Below are positions 16,722 through 26,075 of a stretch of 64,000 nucleotides of DNA, one piece after another. The number at the start of each line of letters is the position of its first letter. Positions within the stretch are counted from its first letter, which is position 1. The stretch comes from Inquilinus sp052113205 (GTDB lineage Bacteria; Pseudomonadota; Alphaproteobacteria; DSM-16000; Inquilinaceae), in NCBI RefSeq assembly GCF_052113205.1, contig NZ_JBFRCU010000005.1, forward strand, positions 1 to 64,000. The letters are read 5' to 3'. Made by a program: the position numbers and the translations under genes. Under the pieces are notes generated by a model. That model did not search any database. It worked only from the letters and a program-made list of their open reading frames with translations, and was not told the DNA's origin.

Positions 16722-17822
16722 TTACCCCCAAACCTCCTTTGCGATCTCCACGATCATCGCCAGCTTGGCCCATTGCTCGTCCTCGGCCAGGACGTTGCCC
16801 TCCTCGGTGCTGGCGAAGCCGCATTGCGGGCTGAGGCACAGCTGGTCAAGGTCGACGAATCTCGCCGCTTCGTCGATCCGGCGCTTGATGTCGTCCTTCT
16901 GCTCCAGCGTGCCGGACTTGGAGGTCACCAGGCCCAGCACCACGGTCTTGCCCTTGGGCAGGAAGCGCAGCGGCTCGAACCCGCCGGCGCGCTCGGTGTC
17001 CCATTCCATGAAATAGCCGTCGGCGGCGATCTCGTTGAACAGCCGCTCCGCCACCGGCTCGTAGCCGCCCGAGGCGATGAAGGTGGAGCGGAAATTGCCG
17101 CGGCAGAGATGCATGGTGATGGTCATGTCCTTCGGCCGGCCGGCGATGGCGGCGTTCAGCATGGCGGCATAGATCCCCGGCTGCTTCACCGGGTCGTCGC
17201 CGCGCTCGGCCAGCATCCGGCGCTGATCCGGGTCGCAGAGATAGGCGAAGCTGACATCGTCCAGCTGCAGGTAGCGGCAGCCCTCGGCGGCGAAGGCGGC
17301 GACCGCGCCGGCATAGGCCCGGCCGAGATCGGCGTAGAACGCCTCCATCTCGGGATAGACCGCGGCATCGATCACCTGCCGTCCGCCGCGATAATGCAGC
17401 ATGCTGGGCGACGGGATCGTCATCTTCGGCACCCGGGCGGTGTTCGCCTTCAGGAAGCGGAAATGCTCCAGCATCGGATGGCCGGAGAAGCCGAGCTTGC
17501 CGGTCACGCGGATGCCCTTCGGCTTCAACTGGGTGCCCTGGAACTGCACGCCATGATCGGCCCAGTAGCCCTCAACGCCGTCGAGATGCTCGAGGAAGTC
17601 GAAATGCCAGAAGGCGCGGCGGAACTCGCCGTCGGTGACGGCATCGAGGCCGATCTCCTCCTGCCGGCGGATGATCTTGCGGATCTCCTGGTCCTCAACC
17701 GCGTGCAATTCACCGTCGGTAATCGCGCCCCGCTCGTGCTGGGCGCGGGCGGCCTTCAGGGGGGCGGTGCGCAACAGGCTGCCGACCATGTCGGCGCGGA
17801 AGGGCGGGGTCTGGCGCGGCAT
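16722..17822 (-). CDS. Cobalamin-independent methionine synthase-like methyltransferase (MetE C-terminal type)
   Basis: 366 residues, the size of the single-domain MetE/UROD-fold proteins (YxjG/YxjH type), not full 750-residue MetE. ATG 17822 follows GAGGAGGACC. Zinc-ligand contexts are ITMHLCRGNFRS (His and Cys) and LCLSPQCGFAS (Cys). The N-terminal FRADMVGSLLR and RYLQLDDVSFAYL are typical. It likely transfers a methyl group to homocysteine or a related thiol from an unknown donor. It is read in the same direction as livF, 138 bases beyond it, across a family B repeat. Confidence 0.83.
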   Translation of the reverse strand: MPRQTPPFRADMVGSLLRTAPLKAARAQHERGAITDGELHAVEDQEIRKIIRRQEEIGLDAVTDGEFRRAFWHFDFLEHLDGVEGYWADHGVQFQGTQLKPKGIRVTGKLGFSGHPMLEHFRFLKANTARVPKMTIPSPSMLHYRGGRQVIDAAVYPEMEAFYADLGRAYAGAVAAFAAEGCRYLQLDDVSFAYLCDPDQRRMLAERGDDPVKQPGIYAAMLNAAIAGRPKDMTITMHLCRGNFRSTFIASGGYEPVAERLFNEIAADGYFMEWDTERAGGFEPLRFLPKGKTVVLGLVTSKSGTLEQKDDIKRRIDEAARFVDLDQLCLSPQCGFASTEEGNVLAEDEQWAKLAMIVEIAKEVWG

Positions 17823-17857
17823 GAGATGGTCCTCCTCAGATGACACTTTATTGAACT

Positions 17858-17945
17858 GTCATCCTCGGGCTTGACCCGAGGATCCAGGGGCGGCCAGAGC
17901 GGCTCTCCGTGGCCCCTGGATTGCCGGGTCAAGCCCGGCAATGAC
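17858..17945. repeat. Family B palindromic repeat, intact copy
   Basis: Runs from GTCATCCTCGGGCTTGACCC to GGGTCAAGCCCGGCAATGAC, with CCAGGGGC/GCCCCTGG inner arms. It shows the uninterrupted form of the site into which the IS110-type element at 47082-48636 inserted. Other copies are at 25919-25994 and 35879-35954. Confidence 0.85.
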
Positions 17946-17959
17946 AAGGAAGAGAGATC

Positions 17960-18680
<721 letters not shown>

Positions 18681-18688
<8 letters not shown>

Positions 18689-19433
18689 CCACCGCCTCCC
18701 CGAGATAGACGGCGCGGACCCGGCCATCGGCGGCGATGGCGTCGGGCGGGCCCTCCGTCAGAAGCGTGCCGTCGACCAGCACCGAGATCCGGTCGGCGAA
18801 GCTGAACACCAGGTCCATGTCGTGCTCGATCAGCAGCACCGAGACGTCCGGCGGCAGTTCGGCGATGGTGGCCAGCAGCTCGTGCCGCTCCGCCTCCGGC
18901 ACGCCGGCCGCCGGCTCGTCCAGCAGCAGCACGCGCGGCCGGCAGGCGAAGGCGGTGGCGATCTCCAGCAGGCGCTGCTTGCCATAGGCCAGGGTGGCGG
19001 TGCGCTCCTGCAGCACATCGGTCAGGCGGAAGCGCTCGGCGATGGCCAGGATCTCATCCAGCACCTCGGCCTTGCCGCCGGCCACCCGCCACCAGTCGCC
19101 GCCGCGGCCCAGGCGCTCGGCCACGGCGAGCCCGATGGTGTCGAGCGGCGTGAGCTCCGGGAACAGCTGGTTGATCTGGAAGGTGCGGGCCAGGCCGCGG
19201 CGGACCCGCAGATGCGGCTTCAGCCCGGTGATGTCCTCGCCGCCCAGCAGCACCCGGCCGCCGCTCGGGGCCAGCACGCCGGTCAGCAGGTTGACGAAGG
19301 TGGTCTTGCCGGCGCCGTTCGGGCCGATCAGCGCATGCCGCGCCCCGACCGCGATCTTCAGCGACACGTCGTTGGTGGCCACGAGTCCGCCGAAGCGCTT
19401 CTGCAGGCCGATGGTCTCGAGCGCGACCGTCAT
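18681..19433 (-). CDS. livG: Branched-chain amino acid-type ABC transporter ATPase LivG
   Basis: 250 residues from ATG 19433. Walker A is IGPNGAGKTTFVNLLTG and Walker B VLLLDEPAAGVPEAE. The signature loop reads LAYGKQRLLEIATAFA in place of the canonical LSGGQ, which is usual in LivG. A D-loop and His switch follow in SVLLIEHDMDLVFSFADR. It overlaps livM by 4 bases. Confidence 0.92.
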
Positions 19434-20422
19434 CGCCCCCCTCCGAGGCGGGAAAGGAAGGCGGCGATCGGCCGGCGCACGCCCTGCACCAGCCGGTCGC
19501 GGCCGACCAGCACCAGCAGCACCAGGAAGGCGCCCAGCCAGAATGACCAGTATTGCGGGGTGATGCCGGAAATCCAGTCCTGCAGGAAGCGGAACAGCAC
19601 GGCGCCGATCGGCCCGCCATAGAGATAGCCGGCGCCGCCGATCACCAGCACCAGCAGCACGTCGGCCGAGCGATGGAAGTCGAACACGTCGAGCGAGACG
19701 AACTGGGTGGTCTGGGCCAGGAGGGCTCCGGCGACCGCGGCATAGGCGGCCGACAGCGTGTAGACTCCGATCAGCCGCCGCGCCACCGGCACGCCGACCG
19801 CGGCGGCGCGCAGCCGGTTGTCGCGGATCGCCTTCAGCGACAGGCCGAAGGGCGAATGCACCACCCGCCGGGCGAACAGGAACAGCACGAACAGCACGGC
19901 CAGGCTGTAGGCATAGGCGGCGGTGCCGTAGAGATCGAACTCGAACCAGCCCAGGATCGGCCCGACCGCCATGCCGTTCAGCCCGTCCGCGCCCCCTGTC
20001 AGCCCGGCCGCCTGGTTGGCGATCTCGAACAACAGCAGCGAGACGCCGAGCGTGACCATCAGCCGGGTGAGGTCGCTGCCGCGCAGCACCAGGAAGCCGG
20101 TGGCGAAGCCCAGCACGGCCCCGGCCGCCGCGGCGACGACGAGGCCCAGCAGCGGCTCGCCGGCGACATGGATGGTCAGGAGTCCGGCGACATAGGCGCC
20201 GAGGCCGAAGAAGGCGGCATGGCCGAGCGAGACGATGCCGGCATAGCCGAGGATGAGGTCGAGCGAGAGCGCGAACAGCGCCAGGATCGCGATCTCGTTC
20301 AGGATCAGGTGCTGGTCCGGCAGCAGGACCAGCGCGGCCAGGGCGGCCAGCCAGAACAGCGCCTCCGGCCACCGCCAGCGGGCGCGCGCCGCAGCCGGGG
20401 AGGAGAGCAGGGCGGCCGTCAT
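19430..20422 (-). CDS. livM: Liv-type ABC transporter permease LivM
   Basis: 330 residues with about nine hydrophobic helices. Family motifs GYAGIVSLGHAAFFGLGAYV near the N-terminus and SPFGLSLKAIRDNRLRAAAV before the C-terminal half, which contains the EAA-type loop contacting the ATPases, are clear. A 4-base overlap with livH shows translational coupling. It pairs with LivH to form the membrane pore. Confidence 0.92.
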   Translation of the reverse strand: MTAALLSSPAAARARWRWPEALFWLAALAALVLLPDQHLILNEIAILALFALSLDLILGYAGIVSLGHAAFFGLGAYVAGLLTIHVAGEPLLGLVVAAAAGAVLGFATGFLVLRGSDLTRLMVTLGVSLLLFEIANQAAGLTGGADGLNGMAVGPILGWFEFDLYGTAAYAYSLAVLFVLFLFARRVVHSPFGLSLKAIRDNRLRAAAVGVPVARRLIGVYTLSAAYAAVAGALLAQTTQFVSLDVFDFHRSADVLLVLVIGGAGYLYGGPIGAVLFRFLQDWISGITPQYWSFWLGAFLVLLVLVGRDRLVQGVRRPIAAFLSRLGGGR

Positions 20423-21279
20423 CGGCTGCCTCCGCGGGCGAACAGCCCCTGCGGCCGCAGCAGCAGCACCACGATCATCACCGTGTAGATGACGAAGGAT
20501 CCGAAAGCGGGGACATAGTACTTGCCGGCGACATCGGCGATGCCGAGCAGCAGCGCCGCCAGAAACGGCCCGGTCAGGCTGGAGGTGCCGCCGACCGTCA
20601 CCACGATCAGGAAATAGATCATGTACTTCAAGGGGAAGGTCGGGTCGACGCCCAGGATCTCGGCTCCCAGCGCGCCGCCGAGTCCGGCGAGGCCGCTGCC
20701 GACGGCGAAGGTGGCGGCGAACACGGTATCGACCCGGATGCCCATGCCCCTGGCCGCGCGTGGATCGTCGACCGCGGCGCGCAGCCGGCTGCCGAAGCGG
20801 GTGTAGGCCAGCACCCCCTGCAGCGCCAGCACCAGCACGCCGCAGATGACGATGATCAGGGCGCGGTAGATGCCGATGCCGACGCCCATCACCTCGACCC
20901 GGCCGCGCAGATAGTCGGGCAGCTGGATGATCTGCTGCTCCGACCCCATCAGGTAGTCGGCGGCCGCCATCGACATGAACACGATCCCGATCGAGAACAG
21001 CACCTGGTCGAGGTGGCTGCGGCGGTACAGCTGCCGGTACAGCGTCCGCTCCAGCACCAGCCCGACCGCGGCCGCGGCCAGGAAGGCCGCCGGCAGGCAC
21101 AGGAAGAACGGCACCTGCCAGCGGCTCATCAGGATCGCGGTGACATAGCCGCCGAGCATGGCGAAGGCGCCATGCGCCAGGTTGATGAAGTTCATCAGCC
21201 CCAGCGTCACCGACAGGCCGCAGGCCAGCACGAACAGCAGCATGCCGTAGGCGATGCCGTCGAACAGGATCGTCGCCAT
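20419..21279 (-). CDS. livH: Liv-type ABC transporter permease LivH
   Basis: 286 residues, all typical of LivH: LFVLACGLSVTLGLMNFINLAHGAFAMLGG at the N-terminus (given here as LGLMNFINLAHGAFAMLGG), TRFGSRLRAAVDDPRAARGM in the cytoplasmic loop and GGTSSLTGPFLAALLLG near the end. It lies 7 bases after livK and overlaps livM by 4. Confidence 0.92.
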   Translation of the reverse strand: MATILFDGIAYGMLLFVLACGLSVTLGLMNFINLAHGAFAMLGGYVTAILMSRWQVPFFLCLPAAFLAAAAVGLVLERTLYRQLYRRSHLDQVLFSIGIVFMSMAAADYLMGSEQQIIQLPDYLRGRVEVMGVGIGIYRALIIVICGVLVLALQGVLAYTRFGSRLRAAVDDPRAARGMGIRVDTVFAATFAVGSGLAGLGGALGAEILGVDPTFPLKYMIYFLIVVTVGGTSSLTGPFLAALLLGIADVAGKYYVPAFGSFVIYTVMIVVLLLRPQGLFARGGSR

Positions 21280-21286
21280 GGCGGGC

Positions 21287-22456
21287 TTACTTCGCGGCCT
21301 TGACCGGGTCCTTCACCGCCTCGATGGTCGCGAACTCGACATTGTACAGCGCGCCGTCGCGCTTCTCGACTTTGCGGACGTAGATGTTCTGGATGATGTC
21401 GCGGGTCTCCGGGTCGATCGAGACCGGGCCGCGCACGCTGGTCCAGCTCATGCCCTTCATGGCGTCGATCAGGCCCTGGCCGTCGGTGGCGCCGCCGGTC
21501 TTCTTCAGCGCCTCGAAGATCAGGTGCATGCCGTCATAGCCGCCGACCGCCATGAAGTTCGGCCGCAGCCCGGGATTGGCCGCCTGGAAGGCCTGGACGA
21601 AGGTCTTGTTCTCAGGGCTGTCATGGGCAGCGGAATAATGGTGGGTGGTGATCGTGCCCAGCGCCACGTCGCCGATCTTGTCCAGCAGCTCGTCATCGGT
21701 GACGTCGCCGGTCGCGATCAGCCGGATGCCGGACTTGTCGAGGCCGCGCTCGACGAACTGCTTCATGAACACGGCGCCGAAGCCCGACGGCACGAAGACG
21801 AACACCGCATCCGGCTTGGCGTCGGCCACGCGCTGCAGGAAGGGCGCGAAATCCGGATTCTTCAGCGGCACCTGCAATTGCTCGACCACCTGTCCGCCGG
21901 CCTTGCCGAAGCGCTCGGCGAAGGCCTTCTGCGCATCCAGGCCGGGGGCGTAGTCGCTGACCAGCGTGACCACGGTCTTGATGCCGTTCTGGGCGGCCCA
22001 GTCGGCCAGCGGCACGGTCACCTGGGGCAGGGTGAAGCTGGTGCGGACGATGAAGGGCGAGGCCTCGGTGATCACCGCGGTAGCGGCCGCCATCACCACC
22101 TGCGGCACCTTGGCCTGGGTCGCGATCGGCGCCGACGCCAGGGCCAGCGGGGTCAGGCCGAAGCCGGCCAGCACCGCCACCTTGTCCTTCACCACCAGCT
22201 CCTGCGCCAGGCGCTTGGTGACGTCGGCGGTGCCGGTGTCGTCCCGGACGATCAGCTCGATCGTCTTGCCGGCGACGGTGGTGCCGTTCTGCTGCAGATA
22301 CAGCTTCGCCGCGGCCTCGATCTCCCGTCCGGTGGAGGCGGAGGGGCCGGTCATCGGCAGGATCAGACCGATCTTGACCGTGTCCTGCGCCGCGACGGGG
22401 CAGGCCGCCAGCAGGGCGGCGGCCAGGGCCGCTGCGGTGAGGTGGCGTCGGTGCAT
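21287..22456 (-). CDS. livK: Liv-type ABC transporter periplasmic binding protein
   Basis: 389 residues from ATG 22456 with GGGGAGGAAC upstream. The N-terminus is an export signal (HRRHLTAAALAAALLAAC-PVAAQ); LAAC also fits a lipobox, so it may be a lipoprotein instead of a free periplasmic protein. The mature part starts DTVKIGLILPMTGPSASTG, the standard type I binding-fold opening. It determines the substrate of livKHMGF. It is divergent from an IclR regulator, which probably controls it. Confidence 0.9.
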   Translation of the reverse strand: MHRRHLTAAALAAALLAACPVAAQDTVKIGLILPMTGPSASTGREIEAAAKLYLQQNGTTVAGKTIELIVRDDTGTADVTKRLAQELVVKDKVAVLAGFGLTPLALASAPIATQAKVPQVVMAAATAVITEASPFIVRTSFTLPQVTVPLADWAAQNGIKTVVTLVSDYAPGLDAQKAFAERFGKAGGQVVEQLQVPLKNPDFAPFLQRVADAKPDAVFVFVPSGFGAVFMKQFVERGLDKSGIRLIATGDVTDDELLDKIGDVALGTITTHHYSAAHDSPENKTFVQAFQAANPGLRPNFMAVGGYDGMHLIFEALKKTGGATDGQGLIDAMKGMSWTSVRGPVSIDPETRDIIQNIYVRKVEKRDGALYNVEFATIEAVKDPVKAAK

Positions 22457-22543
22457 CTTGGTTCCTCCCCTTTGCCGGTCGACAGACTCTAGCGCCGGTG
22501 GATCGATCATCGCCGATCCCCGATCTTCTTCCTCTGATCTCTT

Positions 22544-23386
22544 GTGCCGGGGCCCCTGTGCGGTCAAGAATCCGTGCGCATAGCGGCATTCTTGTTCGCA
22601 GTACGAACAAAAGGGGAGGAGGTTCTGCGCGACGAGCAGGTCGTCTCGTTCCGCAAGGGGCTGGACATCATCCGCAGCTTCGGCGCGNGGCACCGGCGGC
22701 AGACCATCACCGAGGCGGCGTCGCGCACCGGCATGACACGGGCGGCGGCGCGGCGCTTCCTGCTGACCCTGTGCGATGCCGGCTATGCCCGCAGCGACGG
22801 CAAGCATTTCGAGCTGACGCCGGCGATCCTGTCGCTCGGCCACAGCTTCCTGTCCGGGATGGGCGAGATCGAGCGCGTGCGCGACGCGCTGCTGGGGCTG
22901 ACGCGGGCCTTGGGCGAATCCGCCTCCGCCGCGATGCTGGACGGCACCATGATCGCCTATGTCGCCCGGTCGCCGGCGGCGCACCGGATCATGACGGTCG
23001 GCCTCGGCGTCGGCACCCGTCTGCCGGCGCATGCCACCTCGATGGGCCAGGCGCTGCTGGCGGTGCTGCATCCGCGCGAGCTAGAGCGCTATTTCGAAGC
23101 CGCGGTGCTGGAGCGGTTCACCGGGCACACGCTGACCACCCGCGGGGCCCTGATCGCTCGGCTCGCCGAGGTCCGCGGCCGCGGCTATGCGCAGGTGTCG
23201 GAGGAGTTGGAGACCGGGCTGAACTCGATCGCGGTCGCTGTGCCGGGCGGCATCTCCGCCGGCAACCTGGCGATCAATCTGAGCGCCCCGGCTGGGCGGG
23301 TCGGGGCGGAGGAGATGCGCGACCGCTTTCTGCCGGCGCTGCAGGAAGCGGCGCGGGCCGTGGCCCTGGTGGTGCAGCGCGGGTGA
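22544..23386 (+). CDS. IclR-family transcriptional regulator (PcaR/PobR-like)
   Basis: An N-terminal winged helix (VVSFRKGLDIIRSFGA, ASRTGMTRAAARRFLLTL) precedes the IclR effector domain (LPAHATSMGQALLAVL, LTTRGALIARLAEVRGRGYA, SIAVAVPGGISAGNLAINLS). The family is close to PcaR/PobR regulators of aromatic catabolism. The start is uncertain: GTG 22544 gives 280 residues but puts a perfect operator palindrome inside the gene. A strong AGGGGAGG lies 5 bases before an in-frame CTG at 22625, exactly where PcaR-like homology begins (LRDEQVVSF). One N at 22687 hides one residue. It probably regulates itself and the divergent liv operon. Confidence 0.85.
   Translation: MPGPLCGQESVRIAAFLFAVRTKGEEVLRDEQVVSFRKGLDIIRSFGAXHRRQTITEAASRTGMTRAAARRFLLTLCDAGYARSDGKHFELTPAILSLGHSFLSGMGEIERVRDALLGLTRALGESASAAMLDGTMIAYVARSPAAHRIMTVGLGVGTRLPAHATSMGQALLAVLHPRELERYFEAAVLERFTGHTLTTRGALIARLAEVRGRGYAQVSEELETGLNSIAVAVPGGISAGNLAINLSAPAGRVGAEEMRDRFLPALQEAARAVALVVQRG
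22592..22610. promoter_or_regulatory. Perfect inverted repeat, candidate IclR operator
   Basis: TTGTTCG-CAGTA-CGAACAA: 7-base arms with no mismatch around a 5-base spacer. PcaR/PcaU/PobR-type IclR proteins are known to use GTTCG-containing dyads of this spacing. It lies between livK and the IclR coding region and just before the AGGGGAGG ribosome site. Confidence 0.72.
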
Positions 23387-23476
23387 TGTCGGTCAAGCTT
23401 CCTTGAGGCCGGTTGTAAGCCCGGTGCGATCGCTTGGCCTGTCCGCCTGGCGAGGCCTCTTCAGAATCCCCAACCC

Positions 23477-23547
23477 GTCATCCCCGCGAAAGCGGGGATC
23501 TCGTCACGCTTGAACCGGAAAGAGATTCCCGCTTTCGCGGGAATGAC
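23477..23547. repeat. Family F palindromic repeat
   Basis: GTCATCCCCGCGAAAGCGGG at the left and CCCGCTTTCGCGGGAATGAC at the right. Other copies are at 37200-37271 (inside the UPF0280 gene) and 63208-63277. The flanks GCCTCTTCAGAAT and TTCTGAAGAAG are also inverted, so the full unit may span about 23450-23590. Confidence 0.85.
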
Positions 23548-23637
23548 GACAAAGGGATGGATTGCTGTTCTGAAGAAGTCTCTTCATGCGGGAGAGCCGG
23601 ACGCCAGTCCGAACCGATCATGGGCAGGATTGGCCGG

Positions 23638-24219
23638 CTAGCTCTGGTTCCAGCGCCGGATCACCGGCTCGGTGAGGTCATGCTCGTAACCCAGGACGCT
23701 GAGGCTGGCGGTGTCCAGCACGAAGCGCGACCCGTCCTGCGGCGGCAGGCCGAGCCAGCGCGCCGCGAGGACCCGGAGGAAATGGGAGCTCGAGAACACC
23801 AGGACCGTGCCGGCCGCCTGCCGGAACTGGCCGATCACGGCATCCGCCCGGGCGCCGACCTGCGCCGCATCCTCGCCCTGCGGGCAGCCGTCCCGGAACA
23901 GCTGCCAGCCCGGGCGCTCGGCCAGGATCTGCTTGGTGGTGATGCCCTCATAGGCGCCGTAATCCCACTCCGCCAGATCGTCCTTGATCACGGCGCCGGT
24001 CCCGAAGCCGGCCAGCGCGCAGGTGGTCCGGGCCCGCAGGGACGGGCTCGACCACACCGCCGCGAAGGACAGGCCCTGCAGCCGGCCGGCGACCCCGCGC
24101 GCGGCGGCCTCGCCCGCTTCGGTCAACGGGATGTCGGTGCGGCCGGTGTGCTTGCCGGACCGGCTCCACTCGGTCTCGCCATGCCGGACGAGATACAGTT
24201 CGGGAAACGGGCTGCTCAT
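23638..24219 (-). CDS. Histidine phosphatase (phosphoglycerate mutase-like) family protein
   Basis: 193 residues. The catalytic RHG motif is LYLVRHGETEWSRSGKHTGR, with the second His in VFSSSHFLRVLAARWLGL and the conserved Glu in LAEWDYGAYEGITT. This is the layout of cofactor-dependent mutase-like phosphatases acting on small phosphorylated molecules. It has no clear operon partner: the next gene upstream is the Rieske protein, 37 bases away and in the same direction. Exact substrate unknown. Confidence 0.88.
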   Translation of the reverse strand: MSSPFPELYLVRHGETEWSRSGKHTGRTDIPLTEAGEAAARGVAGRLQGLSFAAVWSSPSLRARTTCALAGFGTGAVIKDDLAEWDYGAYEGITTKQILAERPGWQLFRDGCPQGEDAAQVGARADAVIGQFRQAAGTVLVFSSSHFLRVLAARWLGLPPQDGSRFVLDTASLSVLGYEHDLTEPVIRRWNQS

Positions 24220-24256
24220 CGATGGCCTCTCGGTCGCGCGGATTCAGGAGGCGATC

Positions 24257-24652
24257 CTAACCCATGACGATCGTGCCGTCGGCCTCCACCCGCACCGGGA
24301 TCGGGTCGAGCCCGCAATCGGCCGGGCCGGAGACCGGGCTGCCGTCCCCGGCGTCGAACTCAGCGAAGTGGTTGGAGCAGACCAGGCGCTGCCCGTCGGC
24401 GCTCAGCACGCTGCCGCCGCGCCAGGTCAGCGGCAGGAAGGCGTGCGGGCAGGCGTCGAGGAACGCCCGCACCGTGTCGCCGCGGCGGACCAGCAGCATC
24501 GAGAAGACGCGGCGGCCGGCGCCGAAGGCGAGGGCGCGGACGCCCGGATCCTCGATCTCGTCGACGCGGCCCAGCACCGTCGCCGGCGCCGGGGCGTGCG
24601 GATGCCGGCGCCAGGCCGGCCCGTCCTCCGGCGCGAACGGATTGCCGGTCAC
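24257..24652 (-). CDS. Small Rieske [2Fe-2S] protein
   Basis: 131 residues. Rieske ligands are in ACPHAFLPLTW (Cys-x-His) and LVCSNHFAEFD (Cys-x2-His). There is no catalytic oxygenase domain, so it is either a ferredoxin-like electron carrier or a stand-alone Rieske protein. Its start overlaps the end of hppD by 4 bases, which ties it to tyrosine catabolism in the same operon; a role in protecting or serving HppD or a downstream step is only a guess. Confidence 0.85.
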   Translation of the reverse strand: MTGNPFAPEDGPAWRRHPHAPAPATVLGRVDEIEDPGVRALAFGAGRRVFSMLLVRRGDTVRAFLDACPHAFLPLTWRGGSVLSADGQRLVCSNHFAEFDAGDGSPVSGPADCGLDPIPVRVEADGTIVMG

Positions 24653-25770
24653 GCCGCGTCGCTGTCGGCCGACAGCACGCCGCGCCGGATCTGGTCCTCC
24701 TCGATGCTTTCGAACAGGGCGCGGAAATTGCCCTCGCCGAAGCCGTCATCGCCCTTGCGCTGGATGAACTCGAAGAAGATCGGGCCGATCACGGTCTGCG
24801 AGAAGATCTGCAGCAGCACCTTGGTGTGGGCGCCTTCGACCACGCCCTCGCCGTCGATCAGCAAGCCGAGCTCGCGCAGCCTCTCGACCGGCTCGCCATG
24901 CTTCGGCAGGCGGCCGTCGATCTTCTCGTAATAGGTGTCGGGCGGGGCCGGCATGAAGGCCAGGCCGTTCCTGTCCAGCTGCGTGACCGAGGCGTAGATG
25001 TCGCGGCTGCCCAGCGCCACATGCTGGATGCCCTCGCCCTTGTATTCGCGCAGATACTCCTCGATCTGGCTCTTCTCGTCGGCGCTCTCGTTGATCGGGA
25101 TGCGGATCTTGCCGTCCGGGCTGGTCAGGGCGCGGGAGAAGAGGCCGGTCAGCTTGCCGCTGATGTCGAAATAGCGGATCTGCCGGAAGTTGAAGAGCCG
25201 GCTGTAGAAACCGACCCAGGCATCCATCTGGCCGCGATGCACGTTGTGGGTCAGGTGGTCGACATAGTAGAGGCCGGCGCTCTCGGCATGCGGCTCGGCC
25301 GCGCCGATCCAGTCGAAATCGACCTCGTAGATCGAGCCCTTGGCGCCGTAGCGGTCGACGAGATACAGCAGCGACCCGCCGATGCCCTCGATCGCCGGAA
25401 TCCGCATCTCGCCGGCATTGACCCGGGTCTCGACCGGCTTGGCGCCCAGCGACACGGCACGCTTGAAGGCGTGATCGGCATCGGCGACGCGGAAGGCCAT
25501 GGCGCAGGCGCAAGGGCCGTGCTTGCGGGCGAAGTCGCTGGCGAAGCTGTCCGGCTCGGCATTGACGACGAAGTTGATGTCGCCCTGGCGGTACAGCGTC
25601 ACCCGCTTCGACTTGTGCCGCGCCACCGGCACGAAGCCCATGGTCTCGAACAGCGCGCCCAGCTTCTCCGGCTCGGACGAGGCGTATTCGACGAACTCGA
25701 ACCCGTCCGTGCCCATCGGGTTGGCCTCGGTGATCTCGGCCGGCGGGGCGTCGTGCGGATAGGGGCCCAT
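24649..25770 (-). CDS. hppD: 4-hydroxyphenylpyruvate dioxygenase
   Basis: 373 residues from ATG 25770 (AGGAG 6-7 bases upstream). It converts 4-hydroxyphenylpyruvate and O2 to homogentisate and CO2 in tyrosine breakdown. The three iron ligands are in VDHLTHNVH, EGIQHVALGS and FFEFIQRKGDDGFGEGN. The C-terminal GFGEGNFRALFESIE is the family hallmark. A longer frame upstream is rejected because that region is poorly conserved sequence next to a family B repeat. No homogentisate dioxygenase is in the window. Confidence 0.96.
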   Translation of the reverse strand: MGPYPHDAPPAEITEANPMGTDGFEFVEYASSEPEKLGALFETMGFVPVARHKSKRVTLYRQGDINFVVNAEPDSFASDFARKHGPCACAMAFRVADADHAFKRAVSLGAKPVETRVNAGEMRIPAIEGIGGSLLYLVDRYGAKGSIYEVDFDWIGAAEPHAESAGLYYVDHLTHNVHRGQMDAWVGFYSRLFNFRQIRYFDISGKLTGLFSRALTSPDGKIRIPINESADEKSQIEEYLREYKGEGIQHVALGSRDIYASVTQLDRNGLAFMPAPPDTYYEKIDGRLPKHGEPVERLRELGLLIDGEGVVEGAHTKVLLQIFSQTVIGPIFFEFIQRKGDDGFGEGNFRALFESIEEDQIRRGVLSADSDAA

Positions 25771-25918
25771 GCTGCTCTCCTGGCGTGGCGGTCCGCCAAG
25801 GATGATAGCAGGGAGGGCACGGTCGTTCCGTGCGAAACGAGGGGCGTCCGTAGGGTGGCGTGCGTGTTTCGCGCTCTGGATGGCTCTCCTGTGCAGGAAA
25901 TGCGCATCCTCCCCGCCT

Positions 25919-25994
25919 GTCATGCCCGGGCCTGACCCGGGCATCCAGAGGCTGTCGAGATCTTCTGGATTGCCGGGTCAAGCCCGGCAATGAC
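25919..25994. repeat. Family B palindromic repeat
   Basis: GTCATGCCCGGGCCTGACCC at the left and GGGTCAAGCCCGGCAATGAC at the right; nearly identical to 35879-35954. It lies between the fpr terminator and hppD. Confidence 0.85.
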
Positions 25995-26019
25995 AGCGGA
26001 GGGGGAAGGGGCGAAACGA

Positions 26020-26049
26020 AAAGGCCGCCGGATCGGTCCGGCGGCCTTT
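26020..26049 (-). terminator. Intrinsic terminator after fpr
   Basis: AAAGGCCGCCGGA and TCCGGCGGCCTTT form a perfect 13-bp stem with a four-base loop (TCGG on the plus strand), 26 bases beyond the fpr stop. On the minus strand it is followed by TCGTTTCG, a weak U-tract. Confidence 0.85.
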
Positions 26050-26075
26050 GGATCTCGCAGTGGCGGTGCCGCGCC

